A DNA stretch of 64,000 bases from a virus. The position numbers and the translations under genes were made by a program. The notes below the pieces were generated by a model, which ran no database searches, had not been told where the DNA came from, and saw only the letters and a program-made list of their open reading frames with translations. The DNA is taken from positions 47,597-111,596 of the IMG/VR virus record IMGVR_UViG_3300015371_000006. One strand, written 5' to 3'. Shown piece by piece: positions 30,131-38,105 of this stretch. The stretch's first letter is position 1. Each line of letters opens with the position of its first letter.

Positions 30131-32133
30131 TGGCCCAGCTCCCTGATCGGCTTCGTGATGTCGTCGAAGTCGTCGGCGGCCCGTTTCGCCTGCTCGCGCA
30201 CACGGCGCTGGGCCTCCTCGGTGCGCAGGCGGTCGACCATCTGCTCCTCCAGGTCCGACAGGGCCTGCTCGCGCGTGACGTAGCGGCTCTCGGTTGGCCC
30301 GTAGGGGTTGGCCTCCGGCGTCGAGGCCGCCATCGGCGCGCCGTAGGGGTTGGCCTCGCCCTGCGGGGCCCCGCCGTTGCCGTTGATGGTGATCCCTGGC
30401 GGGAGCTGCTCCTGGGGCTGTTGCTGTTGCTGCAGCGCTTCCATCGCCGGGTCGGTGTAGCCGGGCGGGAACACCTTCTCGGTGACCTCGGCCGGGTCGC
30501 TCATCTCCAGGCCCTCGCCGATGGCGATGCTGAACAGCGTCCGGGTCAGCTCGATGTTGGTCCCGTTCGGGTCGAAGGTGCGCGCCACGGTGGCGACGCT
30601 GTTCACCAGCTCGGTCATCATCCGCCGCAGCGGGCTCGGCAGGGAGAAGTCGTAGCTGAGATCGCGCTTGCGCTCGTCCTCGGGCACCTCCTCGGGGATC
30701 TCGCCGTCCTCGTCGGTCGGGTCGGGCGCGCCCAGCTCGGCCTGGGTGTCGGCCTTCGGCGGCGTCGGCACGGCGGGGGCGTCCTCGGTGCCCTCCTGCT
30801 CGCGGTCCTCCTGGCGCTCTGCCCACTCCTCGTAGCTCAGCTCCTCGGTCAGCCGCCCGGCCTCCAGGGCCTCGTGGATCACCTGGTCGCAGAACCAGCG
30901 GAACATCTGCTCGAAGACCTCTTGGCGCGATTCGACCGCCTTCAGCACGGGCAGCTCCATCGAGGTGGCCGTCGCCAGGTTCGCCGAGCCGATGTCGCCG
31001 AGGTAGTGCTGGGGGAAGTGCGTCGCGGCGCTGATCTGCGAGCGGATCATCTGCCCGTCCACGTTCGCGCCGGTCGCCCCGCTGTCCAGCTTGAAGCTCT
31101 CGTGCTCGACCTGCTCGTTCTCGGTGATGATCGAGCCGCCGCTCGGCCCAGCGACCACGGAGGTGTCGGAGTCCACGGTCCGCCCCAGCTCGCCTCGGGT
31201 GCTCAGCGCCTGGTTGGCCATCTTGCGGATCTGGTTCGGCGTGCCCTTGACCTTGCGCTTCATGATGAACGCGGCGGCTGCCTTCGCGGCATCCACGCGG
31301 GCCTCCATCAGCGAGTTGAAGGCGTTGGCCCAGCGCAGCACCCGGTGCATGGTCGGGTGCCCGAAGGCCATCTCGGAGGTCTTGTTGACGGCGACGTGGT
31401 AGACGCGGCCCTTGCCGGTCTTGTTCGCCGGGGGCTTGAGCCCGCCCTTCTCGTTGTTCCAGTGCTGGTAGTAGAGGATGCGCTGGCCGCGCTCGGGCGC
31501 GTCGTAGAGCAGCTGGGGGCCGTCCTTTTGGAAGTCCCACTTCATCTGCTTGCGGCGGCTGACGTAGTAGAGGACGCGCAGGCGGTTGTCGGGATCGCGG
31601 ACGACGTTCTCGACGCTGTCGTGCTCCAGCATCCCGAGCTTGACCTTGCCGTCGTCGCCCGTGAACTTCAGCAGGAAGATGTTGCTCTGCAGGGTGATGT
31701 CGGTCCCGAGCGCGAGCTGCGCCGGGTAGCTGGTCAGCGCCAGCTGGTTGTCCTCGTCGTCCCAGGCTTCGTCGAGGATCTCCTGCACCTTCTCGTCGCG
31801 GGCCTTCGGACGCGGGACGCCCCGGCCCAGGCAGAAGTCGTTCATCAGGTCGGTGGCCGCGCCGAGCTGCGCGTCCTGTTGCCAGGCTACCCGCGCTTGC
31901 TGCACCAGCGCCCGGCGCTTGACCGCCTGCAGATCCTGCTCGGAGCCGCCCTCGTAGTCCAGCAGGGTCCAGCCGATCAGGTCGAGCTGTTGGCGCAGCA
32001 CTCGCCGGTCCTCGACCATCGCCTCCATGACGTCGAGTTCGTCGGCGTCGACGGTCGTCTCGCCCCGGTTGCTCAGGCGCGTGCGCGCCCAGCGGTCGAG
32101 GAAGCCCTCGCGCTTCTCGTCGTCCTCAGCCAC
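30127..32133 (-). CDS. Phage portal protein
   Basis: 668 aa from GTG 32133 (GAAGG upstream). Portal features: N-terminal helices, DLMNDFCLGRG, YDV-like core NRLRVLYYVSRRKQMKW, VYHVAVNKTSEMAFGHPTMH, WANAFNSLMEARVDAAKA, the GANVDGQMIRSQISAATHFP stretch and HYLGDIGSANLATATSMELP, then a Pro/Glu-rich C-terminal region. It forms the dodecameric ring at the capsid vertex through which DNA is packaged. Lies downstream of terminase with small genes and a tRNA between. Tail Asn-Pro-Tyr-Gly repeats (EANPYGAPM, EANPYGPTE) occur near residue 600. Confidence 0.9.
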   Translation of the reverse strand: MAEDDEKREGFLDRWARTRLSNRGETTVDADELDVMEAMVEDRRVLRQQLDLIGWTLLDYEGGSEQDLQAVKRRALVQQARVAWQQDAQLGAATDLMNDFCLGRGVPRPKARDEKVQEILDEAWDDEDNQLALTSYPAQLALGTDITLQSNIFLLKFTGDDGKVKLGMLEHDSVENVVRDPDNRLRVLYYVSRRKQMKWDFQKDGPQLLYDAPERGQRILYYQHWNNEKGGLKPPANKTGKGRVYHVAVNKTSEMAFGHPTMHRVLRWANAFNSLMEARVDAAKAAAAFIMKRKVKGTPNQIRKMANQALSTRGELGRTVDSDTSVVAGPSGGSIITENEQVEHESFKLDSGATGANVDGQMIRSQISAATHFPQHYLGDIGSANLATATSMELPVLKAVESRQEVFEQMFRWFCDQVIHEALEAGRLTEELSYEEWAERQEDREQEGTEDAPAVPTPPKADTQAELGAPDPTDEDGEIPEEVPEDERKRDLSYDFSLPSPLRRMMTELVNSVATVARTFDPNGTNIELTRTLFSIAIGEGLEMSDPAEVTEKVFPPGYTDPAMEALQQQQQPQEQLPPGITINGNGGAPQGEANPYGAPMAASTPEANPYGPTESRYVTREQALSDLEEQMVDRLRTEEAQRRVREQAKRAADDFDDITKPIRELGQ

Positions 32134-32518
32134 TCTTCGCCTTCGCCTTCGACTTGGACTTGGACTTCGGCTCGGGCTCCTCGTCGCCGTCACCGTTCGT
32201 GCCCTGCTCGCCCTTGCGCGCTGCATCGCGCAGGATCGCGGCCGCCTCGCGGTAGGCCATCTGCGCCTTGTTGGAGTTCGGCATCCCCGACGTGCGGGCC
32301 AGCGCTTGGTCGAGCATGTCGGCCGAGGTCTCCAGCAGCACTGAGCGGCCGTTCGTGGCGGCGTGCTCGTCCTCTGCCTCGGCTCTGCCCTCTTCGCGGC
32401 CCCGCTCGTAGTTGCGCTTCAGTAGGTCGCGGACCTCCTTGGCGGTGTCGCGCGTGTCGCCCCCCTTGATCGCAATCCGGCGGGCATCAGCCGCCAGCCG
32501 TCGTCGGTTGTCAGCCAT
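32126..32518 (-). CDS. Charged helical protein upstream of portal (130 aa)
   Basis: Helices DTRDTAKEVRDLLKRNYERG and NKAQMAYREAAAILRDA, ending in a Lys/Ser tail (KSKSKSKAKAK). Overlaps portal by eight bases. Possibly a head-assembly partner. Confidence 0.75.
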   Translation of the reverse strand: MADNRRRLAADARRIAIKGGDTRDTAKEVRDLLKRNYERGREEGRAEAEDEHAATNGRSVLLETSADMLDQALARTSGMPNSNKAQMAYREAAAILRDAARKGEQGTNGDGDEEPEPKSKSKSKAKAKSG

Positions 32519-32717
32519 TGCTGCCGTTGTCCTTTCTGACGAGTCGATAGCGCAGGGCTTCGTCGCGGTGCAGCAGCCGGGTGGTCATCAACGAGGCATC
32601 CTCAACCAGCCACGCCGGGTGTCCATCCTCGCTCTCGACTTCCTTGATCACGAACAGCAGCCGTTCCTCGTCGGTTAGGTAGTCGCCCTCCTGTGGTGCT
32701 CGGACGGCGACTGCCAT
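32511..32717 (-). CDS. Unknown small protein (68 aa)
   Basis: LLFVIKEVESEDGHPAWLVE is a strand-rich core; ends LVRKDNGSNG. Overlaps the next gene by eight bases. No family recognised. Confidence 0.75.
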   Translation of the reverse strand: MAVAVRAPQEGDYLTDEERLLFVIKEVESEDGHPAWLVEDASLMTTRLLHRDEALRYRLVRKDNGSNG

Positions 32718-32726
32718 GTCTGCCCC

Positions 32727-33017
32727 TCAGCTGGGCCTCGGGTCTCGCGGCGCTGCGGCGGCCAGTTCCGCCTCCAGCTCCTTCGCCTTGCGCTTCCAGG
32801 TTTCTCTCTTGTTCCGTCGCCAGATCGGGCAGTGCTCGTACCCGGTCCGGTCTGACTGCGGCCCCGCGCAGAAGGTGGTCAGCGAACCACTGTTCTCGTC
32901 GCGGGTGATCGTCTCCATCGACAGGCGGCAGTAGCACGCTGGGCCACGCAGGGTTTCCTCGACGGCGGCTCCGGCGGGGCAGCGAATGGCATCTGCGGCT
33001 GGGGCGATGGCGCTCAC
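32727..33017 (-). CDS. Cys-rich small protein (96 aa)
   Basis: GTG 33017 is the first start after the tRNA; a TACACT box lies nine bases upstream. Cysteines in IRCPAG, ACYCRL, FCAGPQ and EHCPIW could form a zinc site; a C-terminal helix NKRETWKRKAKELEAEL is charged. Unknown function. Confidence 0.65.
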   Translation of the reverse strand: MSAIAPAADAIRCPAGAAVEETLRGPACYCRLSMETITRDENSGSLTTFCAGPQSDRTGYEHCPIWRRNKRETWKRKAKELEAELAAAAPRDPRPS

Positions 33018-33067
33018 TGCCCGGTAAGTGTAAGCGCACGCGGCGGATGACCGGGCACTTCTATCGA

Positions 33068-33140
33068 TAGCGGGGGTGGGACTCGAACCCACGGCCTCCG
33101 GGTTATGAGCCCAGCGATCTACCAGCTGATCTACCCCGCA
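33068..33140 (-). tRNA. tRNA-fMet (CAT), initiator type
   Basis: A full cloverleaf reads leftward from 33140: acceptor TGCGGGG / CCCCGCT, U8A9, D-stem GATC/GATC, anticodon stem CTGGG/CCCGG with loop CTCATAA, T-stem GTGGG/CCCAC with TTCGAGT. Initiator marks are present: unpaired 1-72 (U-U here), A11-U24 in the D-stem, and three G-C pairs at 29-31/39-41. Discriminator A73; CCA not encoded. It lies between terminase-side small genes and the portal operon. Elongator Met or Ile-CAT is less likely because of these three marks. Confidence 0.9.
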
Positions 33141-33148
33141 GCGCGGGC

Positions 33149-33454
33149 CTAGCGTATCGCGCGCTCGGGGAACGGCGGATCGTGGCGGGTGACGCGGAAG
33201 ACCTCGCGGTGGCCCCGGTGCAGCGTGTCGGTCAGGAACGGCTGCGTGGCGATCTCCCACTTCGCGCCCCGGTGCAGCGTCTTCATCCCGGTGCGCTCCA
33301 GCCACATCTCCAGAATCTCGACCAGCGGCCAGTCGGGCACGTTGGTCTGCCGGGCCACCAGGTCGCTGCGCGCCACGTCGAAGCGCTCGCTCATCTCGCC
33401 GTAGCGCCCGGTGTAGACGACCTCAACCGGGACGATGTCCCTTTCGAGCGTCAC
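33149..33454 (-). CDS. Unknown protein (101 aa)
   Basis: GTG 33454. Sequence VPVEVVYTGRYGEMSERFDV, then WPLVEILEMWLERTGMKTLH suggests a mixed alpha-beta domain. Ends eight bases before the tRNA. No family recognised. Confidence 0.75.
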   Translation of the reverse strand: MTLERDIVPVEVVYTGRYGEMSERFDVARSDLVARQTNVPDWPLVEILEMWLERTGMKTLHRGAKWEIATQPFLTDTLHRGHREVFRVTRHDPPFPERAIR

Positions 33455-33603
33455 CTACCGGCGATCCCTGTCGTGCCACCAGCGGGGCGGGAAGCTCAGG
33501 AGCAAGCCCAGCAGCTTGCGGATCAAAGTGTCGGCCTCTCCCGTCCGCCTACCGACTCGCCGGTTTCGACTACCGGCCCCTCTTCAGCGGGGCTGTTGCG
33601 CAT
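33455..33603 (-). other. Gap with two possible micro-ORFs and a weak hairpin
   Basis: Two short frames chain through a TTGA overlap: 33523-33603 (26 aa, MRNSPAEEGPVVETGESV...) and 33455-33526 (23 aa from TTG, LIRKLLGLLLSFPPRWWHD), the second ending as the GTG of the next gene begins. No convincing ribosome site. A GCCCC/GGGGC hairpin lies near 33583-33598. The stretch may be a decayed small gene or leader. Confidence 0.3.
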
Positions 33604-33649
33604 CGTTGAGAGGCTTCCCCGTTGCGCCCTGCACGGTACCAAGAGCCGC

Positions 33650-33886
33650 TCACGCATACCAGCGGGCGAAGTCGAGGTGGCGGACCACCAGCGCGGCTCC
33701 CGCGAGCGCGCGCGCGTCCTCGGCCGTCAGGGCGTCGTCGCGCCAGATCGCCTCCAGCACGTCGCGGTACAGCTCGTCCTCGGCCTTGTGCCAGTCGCTC
33801 TCGTCGCCGCGCTCCTCTTGGATCGCGATGCGGATCGAGTTCGCCCGCTGTTGGACGACGCTTTCGGTGAGCCTCTCCTCGGTCAT
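33650..33886 (-). CDS. Helical small protein (78 aa)
   Basis: Predicted all-helical (ESVVQQRANSIRIAIQEE, DWHKAEDELYRDVLEAIW). ATG 33886 abuts the stop of the preceding gene. Unknown function. Confidence 0.7.
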   Translation of the reverse strand: MTEERLTESVVQQRANSIRIAIQEERGDESDWHKAEDELYRDVLEAIWRDDALTAEDARALAGAALVVRHLDFARWYA

Positions 33887-34200
33887 CAGTCGGGACAGCC
33901 GGGGCCGGAGGTCGGGTCTGCTCCCAGGTCGAGGCGCTCGGCGTGCGCAGTCAGCAACCCGACGATCTGCTTGAGGACCGCATCGCCGTGCTCGGCGTGG
34001 ACGCCCACCATCACGATGTCGATGGCCGGAAGGTCATCCGGGTTGTGGCCCTGGGTCTCGGCCTGGTCGCGCGCGTTGCCGACCAGGCGGGCCAGCGCGT
34101 CGATGACCATGTTCCCGTTGCCTGGCGAGAGGTGCTCGATACCGACCACGCGCAGGTCGTCCTGCGCCCACTGGCCGATTACCTCCGTCCTCTCGCTCAC
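33886..34200 (-). CDS. Unknown protein (104 aa)
   Basis: GTG 34200 forms a GTGA overlap with the preceding stop. Alpha-beta pattern: MVIDALARLVGNARDQAE, DIVMVGVHAEHGDAVLKQIV, GLLTAHAERLD. No family recognised. Confidence 0.7.
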   Translation of the reverse strand: MSERTEVIGQWAQDDLRVVGIEHLSPGNGNMVIDALARLVGNARDQAETQGHNPDDLPAIDIVMVGVHAEHGDAVLKQIVGLLTAHAERLDLGADPTSGPGCPD

Positions 34201-34397
34201 GTCGCCCGTGTGAGGTCGATCTTGCCGTCGGCGACCAGCTGCAGCACGGTCCGCGCGATCTCGGCCAGTCCTCGGTCGGCGTTGGACTTGCTGTCGTAGA
34301 CCTCGGTGCCCAGCTGCTTCTCGCCGTTGCCGCCGAACACCTGCGCCTTGACGCGGCCCTCCTCCAGCTCGTCGTACTCGATCCTCGGTGCTCCCAT
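34197..34397 (-). CDS. Unknown small protein (66 aa)
   Basis: ATG 34397 follows AAAGGAG. Strand pair RIEYDELEEGRVKAQVFGG then a helix NADRGLAEIARTVLQLVA. First gene of a short operon 34397 to 33650. Confidence 0.75.
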   Translation of the reverse strand: MGAPRIEYDELEEGRVKAQVFGGNGEKQLGTEVYDSKSNADRGLAEIARTVLQLVADGKIDLTRAT

Positions 34398-34403
34398 GTC
34401 GGG

Positions 34404-34435
34404 GCTCCTTTCGGTCGGGGTCGCTCAGAACGCTA
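34404..34435 (-). promoter_or_regulatory. TAGCGT promoter with CCGACCGAAAGGAG leader
   Basis: TAGCGT at 34430-34435 lies just inside the end of the upstream gene; the leader carries the recurring CCGACC and AAAGGAG elements. Confidence 0.45.
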
Positions 34436-34601
34436 GCCCACATCGGGGACAGTAGGAGTTGCGCGTCCGCCCTCCGCACTCCGAGCACTCGCCTCGCAGT
34501 TCGACCGGGGCCGTCAGCTTCGGCGGCGGGGGCGGCTCCACCTTGTCCGGGGTCCAGGGTCGGTTGCGGTAGCGGCGTCGACGACGACGCCGCCCGATCA
34601 C
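34425..34601 (-). CDS. Small zinc-ribbon protein coupled to terminase (58 aa)
   Basis: GTG 34601 overlaps the terminase stop as GTGA. An Arg-rich N-terminus (IGRRRRRRRYRNRPW) and a Pro linker lead to CSECGGRTRNSYCPRCG, a textbook zinc ribbon. Could help packaging or DNA binding by the terminase; inference from coupling. Confidence 0.75.
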   Translation of the reverse strand: MIGRRRRRRRYRNRPWTPDKVEPPPPPKLTAPVELRGECSECGGRTRNSYCPRCGLAF

Positions 34602-36322
34602 TGGTCGAATCCGGGCTCGTAGACGTCCACCTTGCTCTCCAGCTGCACGGTGCCCCGGTCCAGCTCCGTGCGTTCGAAGTCGTACATCTCTTCGAAGCTC
34701 ATCGTCTCGCCCTGCTCCAGCTCGTTGACGCCGGTCTGCCAGAGGAAGACCTCTTTGGCGAGCATGTCGTAGACCTCGGCCATCGCGTGGTCGAACGGCT
34801 GCCCGCCGTTGACGTACTCGACCTTCATCTGGCCCTTCTCGTTCTCCTCCTGCACGCGCGTGAGCGCCTGTAGCTGCTCGACGTAGTCGGTCGGCCGGGT
34901 CTCCGGGCTCGGCAGCAGGTTGCGTTGCTGGCGGATCGCGTCGAAGGTCGCGTCGATGGCGGGGGTCCGCTGCACGCTCACGGCCCGCATCTCCGGCTCG
35001 ACCTTCATCACCTCGTTGTGCGTCCCGAAGCGGGCGAGGTAGATGCGGCCGGGGAAGCGCTCGGCCAGCTGGCGGGCCAGGCGGCCTTCGGGCAGGTGGT
35101 CGATGCAGAGGATGTTCACGGAGTAGCGGTCCATCAGCTCGCCGACCTGGCCGAAGCTCTCGACCTCGCCGACGAACAGCGGCGTCTTGTACGGGTCGCC
35201 GCCGCCCTTGCGCTTGGGCTCGTGGTGCAGGCTGATCCGCACGTTCAGGTTGCGCGTCGTGGCGACGTCGACGCCTCCGGTGACCAGCGAGCCGCCGCTG
35301 TAGGGGTCGGCGATAGCGGGGAGGTCGCGGGTGGCCGCTTCGATTGCAGCATCGGTCAGGCGGCCCTCTGCCGGTGCCCACGCCTCGGCGAGATCCTTGT
35401 TGAAGTGGACCTGGCGCTCGTAGGCGTTCGTCTTGTAGTGCGCCGCGACGATGGTCGGGATGTCGGCGTGCGCCACGATCAGGCGGGGCATGTGGTACCC
35501 GCGCACCAGCCGGTCGGGGTGCTTTGCCACCCACTCGCCGCCCAGCACATCGAGGGGCTTCCGGCACTTCGTGCAGACCAGGTGGGCGTCGGGCCACTCG
35601 TCGTTGACCGGCGTGCCCTCCTCGATGTTCGCGTAGCTCGGCGTTTGCTGCTCGCCGCAGCGCTCGCACTTGACCATCCAGAAGCGCTGGTCGGTGCGGT
35701 TGAAGGCGCGGTCGATCCCGTAGCCGGGGATGGAGGGGACGCCGACCCGTCGGGTCTTGCCGTCCAGCGACCCGGAGATCCGGCGCTCGGCGTCAGGGAT
35801 GTTCTCCTGGCGCAGCGTGTCGTACTCATCCAGCGCGAGGATGTCGGCCGGGACCGCATCGAGGTCGTGCTTTGACTCGCTCCCGCGCGCGTAGAGGTGG
35901 CCGCGCCCGATCTTCTTCAGGCCCTTGTTGTTCACGTCGCCGACGGGGATGCGCTTGCTCAGGTACGGGCTCGCCAGGATCGCCGCCTTCACCCGCGCGT
36001 CGGAGAAGTCGTACATCTGCTGGCGCTTCGGGAACACGTAGAGGCTGTCGGTCGCGCGCACGTCGCAGTGCCACATGACCCAGCGCAGCAGGTAGGTGCT
36101 GACGCCGACCTGGGTGGCCTTCTTGACCACGGCCTCCTTCGCCATCGCTCCCGGCGTGTCGTACAGCTCGCGTTGGAACGGGTAGCGGTTGAAGTCCAGC
36201 TTGCCGGTCTTCGGCTCGGGCACCAGCAGGGACCATTCGAAGAAGCTGATGATCATCCCCGCGCGGTGCTCGCGACGTCGGTTGACGCTCTCCATGAACG
36301 CGCTGCCGGGGGTTGCCGTCAC
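34598..36322 (-). CDS. Terminase large subunit, GpA type
   Basis: 574 aa. Walker A-like KKATQVGVSTYLL near 67-79, Walker B LALDEYD near 165, an inserted zinc finger CERCGEQQ and CTKCRK near 215-255 as in lambda GpA-type proteins, and nuclease Asp motif TGGVDVATTRN near 345. It cuts concatemers and pumps DNA through the portal. GTG 36322 is preceded by TAGGAT at six bases; the GGAGG between them is too close to act as a ribosome site, so a leaderless start is favoured. Its stop couples to the zinc-ribbon gene. Confidence 0.92.
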   Translation of the reverse strand: MTATPGSAFMESVNRRREHRAGMIISFFEWSLLVPEPKTGKLDFNRYPFQRELYDTPGAMAKEAVVKKATQVGVSTYLLRWVMWHCDVRATDSLYVFPKRQQMYDFSDARVKAAILASPYLSKRIPVGDVNNKGLKKIGRGHLYARGSESKHDLDAVPADILALDEYDTLRQENIPDAERRISGSLDGKTRRVGVPSIPGYGIDRAFNRTDQRFWMVKCERCGEQQTPSYANIEEGTPVNDEWPDAHLVCTKCRKPLDVLGGEWVAKHPDRLVRGYHMPRLIVAHADIPTIVAAHYKTNAYERQVHFNKDLAEAWAPAEGRLTDAAIEAATRDLPAIADPYSGGSLVTGGVDVATTRNLNVRISLHHEPKRKGGGDPYKTPLFVGEVESFGQVGELMDRYSVNILCIDHLPEGRLARQLAERFPGRIYLARFGTHNEVMKVEPEMRAVSVQRTPAIDATFDAIRQQRNLLPSPETRPTDYVEQLQALTRVQEENEKGQMKVEYVNGGQPFDHAMAEVYDMLAKEVFLWQTGVNELEQGETMSFEEMYDFERTELDRGTVQLESKVDVYEPGFDQ

Positions 36323-36328
36323 GCCTCC

Positions 36329-36334
36329 ATCCTA
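36329..36334 (-). promoter_or_regulatory. -10 box TAGGAT, leaderless promoter of terminase
   Basis: TAGGAT ends exactly six bases before GTG 36322. Confidence 0.5.
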
Positions 36335-36348
36335 ATTGCCGAGGTCGG

Positions 36349-36447
36349 CTACCCGGCCAGCAGCCAGATGATCCAGGCCCAGGCCGTGAGGTACAGCGCG
36401 CAGGCCGCCCAGCCGTCGCGCGCGTAGTTGTCGGAGGTCAGCTTCAC
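36349..36447 (-). CDS. Mini membrane protein (32 aa)
   Basis: GTG 36447 to TAG 36349. After KLTSDNYARDGW there is one Trp-rich membrane helix (AACALYLTAWAWIIWLLAG). Lies between the GH26-like gene and terminase. Coding is supported by its clean frame between neighbours, but the ribosome site is weak. Confidence 0.5.
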   Translation of the reverse strand: MKLTSDNYARDGWAACALYLTAWAWIIWLLAG

Positions 36448-36486
36448 GCCCCACCCATCGGCAGGCGCGGCCGGAGATTGAGGGCT

Positions 36487-37323
36487 TCAGGTCAGCTTTC
36501 GTACAACCGTCCGCCAGGCGTCGAGCGCCGCCGGGGAGCTGTCCACGCGCCAGTCGCGTTCCTGCGGGCGGTCGTACCAGACGGCCGCCTTGATCCGGGG
36601 CAGGTGGTTGGGGATCGCGCGCAGGAAGCCGCCTCTGATCCAGGTGTTCTTGTCGCCGCCCGCCTCCACCGAGGCCACCTCGCCCAGCATGATCGGTCGC
36701 TGGCTCAGGCCCTGCAGCGTCCGGTAGCTCGGCTCGAAGACTTCGCGCAGCGTCTGCCACTTCCCCGGCCCCCCGCCCGGCCCCCAGTTGTAGCCGTCGA
36801 GCGCCATCCAGTGGACGAAGTTCGCGCCGGGCCAGTACGGGCGGATCGGGTAGTTGCCGTAGTCCACGTTCGGGCACCAGACGGTGCGCACGTTGGGCGC
36901 TGCTCGCAGCCGCCCCGCGACCCGCCGGAACGCGGCGACGTACTCGCCGGGCTGTTTGCCCCAGCCGTACCAGTCGCCGTTCATCTCATGGGCGAAGCGG
37001 ATCAGGATCTTGAACGGCTGCTCCAGCGCCAGCGCGCAGGCCGCGTCGATGTAGCTGTCGTAGACGCCCCTGGCGACGTCGGCCAGCGGGATCGTCGGCC
37101 CTTCCCAGCCCGAGCGGTAGAGCTGCCAGGTGATCATCGGGGTCGTCGCGTGCGCTTTGACGTTGGCGATCTCCGCGTCGGTCAGCAGCGGGTCGGTGAT
37201 GTTGCGGTAGTCGTGCAGGATCGCCGGGTGGTGGCCGGTGCGCCCGATGTAGGCGTCGAGCGTCGCTGCGCTCTCCAGCCCCGATGACTCCCCCTGCCGC
37301 GCGGTGTAGACGCCGAGTTGCAC
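36487..37323 (-). CDS. GH26-like beta-mannanase-type glycoside hydrolase
   Basis: 278 aa. Key segments of clan A family 26: starts QLGVYTARQGESSG, ILIRFAHEMNGDWYGWG (acid/base Glu after H in HEMNG), NVRTVWCPNVDYG, FVHWMALDGYNWG, and RPIMLGEVAS (nucleophile Glu), then AVWYDRPQ. Enzymes of this fold cleave beta-mannans and related glycans; in a phage it may trim host cell-wall polymer. No signal peptide, so it probably acts as a virion part or after lysis. Leaderless GTG with TAGGCT six bases upstream. Confidence 0.82.
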   Translation of the reverse strand: MQLGVYTARQGESSGLESAATLDAYIGRTGHHPAILHDYRNITDPLLTDAEIANVKAHATTPMITWQLYRSGWEGPTIPLADVARGVYDSYIDAACALALEQPFKILIRFAHEMNGDWYGWGKQPGEYVAAFRRVAGRLRAAPNVRTVWCPNVDYGNYPIRPYWPGANFVHWMALDGYNWGPGGGPGKWQTLREVFEPSYRTLQGLSQRPIMLGEVASVEAGGDKNTWIRGGFLRAIPNHLPRIKAAVWYDRPQERDWRVDSSPAALDAWRTVVRKLT

Positions 37324-37329
37324 AGGCCC

Positions 37330-37335
37330 AGCCTA
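37330..37335 (-). promoter_or_regulatory. -10 box TAGGCT, leaderless promoter of the GH26-like gene
   Basis: TAGGCT ends six bases before GTG 37323. Confidence 0.5.
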
Positions 37336-37349
37336 CGCCCCAAGCAGGA

Positions 37350-37372
37350 GGGCCCGGCGATCTACCGGGCCC
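37350..37372. terminator. Hairpin terminator
   Basis: Eight-base-pair stem GGGCCCGG / CCGGGCCC with a seven-base loop between the dyad promoter at 37542 and the GH26-like gene, so it would end any transcript started at the dyad. Confidence 0.6.
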
Positions 37373-37541
37373 ATCGGTCCTGCCGCCCCGTCGCTTCCCG
37401 CCAGCTTTCGCGGTTCCGCTCTGACGGCTACGGCCATCTGTCCACACCGTGGGGCGTCGCGTTTGCGGCTGCCGGGCTTCACCACGCGCAGGCGGTACTT
37501 GGCCCGGCGGTCCGGCCTAGTGCACCTCGGTCGGCTCGGCC
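37373..37541. other. Noncoding leader below dyad copy 4
   Basis: No convincing gene. Leftward from the dyad, CCGACCGAGG is followed at once by GTG CAC TAG, a two-codon frame, then a longer open frame that runs into the terminator hairpin. Looks like an orphan transcript unit or a decayed gene. Confidence 0.4.
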
Positions 37542-37560
37542 GCGCTATCGACTGTAGCAC
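37542..37560. promoter_or_regulatory. Dyad operator/promoter, copy 4
   Basis: GCGCTA-TCGACTG-TAGCAC, one arm mismatch. Read leftward it contains TGCTACAGT. It abuts the stop codon of the DUF3152 gene. Confidence 0.6.
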
Positions 37561-38105
37561 TATGGCAGCTCGGATGTGAGCGGCCAGCTGTTTTCGTGGC
37601 AGCCCTGCAGCCCGTAGGTCTGTTGCTGCATCACCGGGGCGGGGTTGCCCGCGCCCGTGCAGAAGCGATGGCCCTGTCCTATCCGGTGGCCGAATTCGTG
37701 GCAGATGACCATCTGGCGGTAGGTCTTCACGCTGCCCTTCCAGTGCGGGACGGCGTCCATCCAGCGGTCGTGGTTGAAGACGACGCGCTGGCCGATGCTG
37801 CAGCTCACCTGGCCGTCGGTCTGCAGCGGTGCGCACAGCCGGTCGACCGTGTGCGGCTTCGCCAGGTAGACGTAGGTGCTCGCGTTTCGCTCGACCCGTT
37901 GGAAGCGCACGCCGCCGCCTCGGGTCCAGCCTCGCGGGTCGGCCAGCGTCCGGTCGATCATCGCGGCGACCTTGTCGCGCTGCAGACCCAGCCCTTGCTG
38001 CACGAACACCGTGTAGGTGAACAGCGGGCCGCCTCGCCCGCACACCTCGGTGGCACCCATGCAGCGGTTGAAGGTCGCACCCTCGACCTCGATGGTCTCG
38101 CTCAC
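37560..38105 (-). CDS. DUF3152 zincin-like metallopeptidase
   Basis: 181 aa. Matches the actinobacterial DUF3152 domain end to end: FTYTVFVQQGLGLQ, RTLADPRGWTRGG, VVFNHDRWMDAVPHWKG, the zinc site MVICHEFGHRIGQGH, CTGAGNPAPVMQQQTYGLQGC and ENSWPL. Cellular members are secreted with a long N-terminal anchor; this one is just the catalytic domain with no signal. H-E-x-x-H-x-x-G-x-x-H is complete, so activity is likely. Natural substrates are unknown. GTGA overlap with the HNH gene. Confidence 0.88.
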   Translation of the reverse strand: MSETIEVEGATFNRCMGATEVCGRGGPLFTYTVFVQQGLGLQRDKVAAMIDRTLADPRGWTRGGGVRFQRVERNASTYVYLAKPHTVDRLCAPLQTDGQVSCSIGQRVVFNHDRWMDAVPHWKGSVKTYRQMVICHEFGHRIGQGHRFCTGAGNPAPVMQQQTYGLQGCHENSWPLTSELP

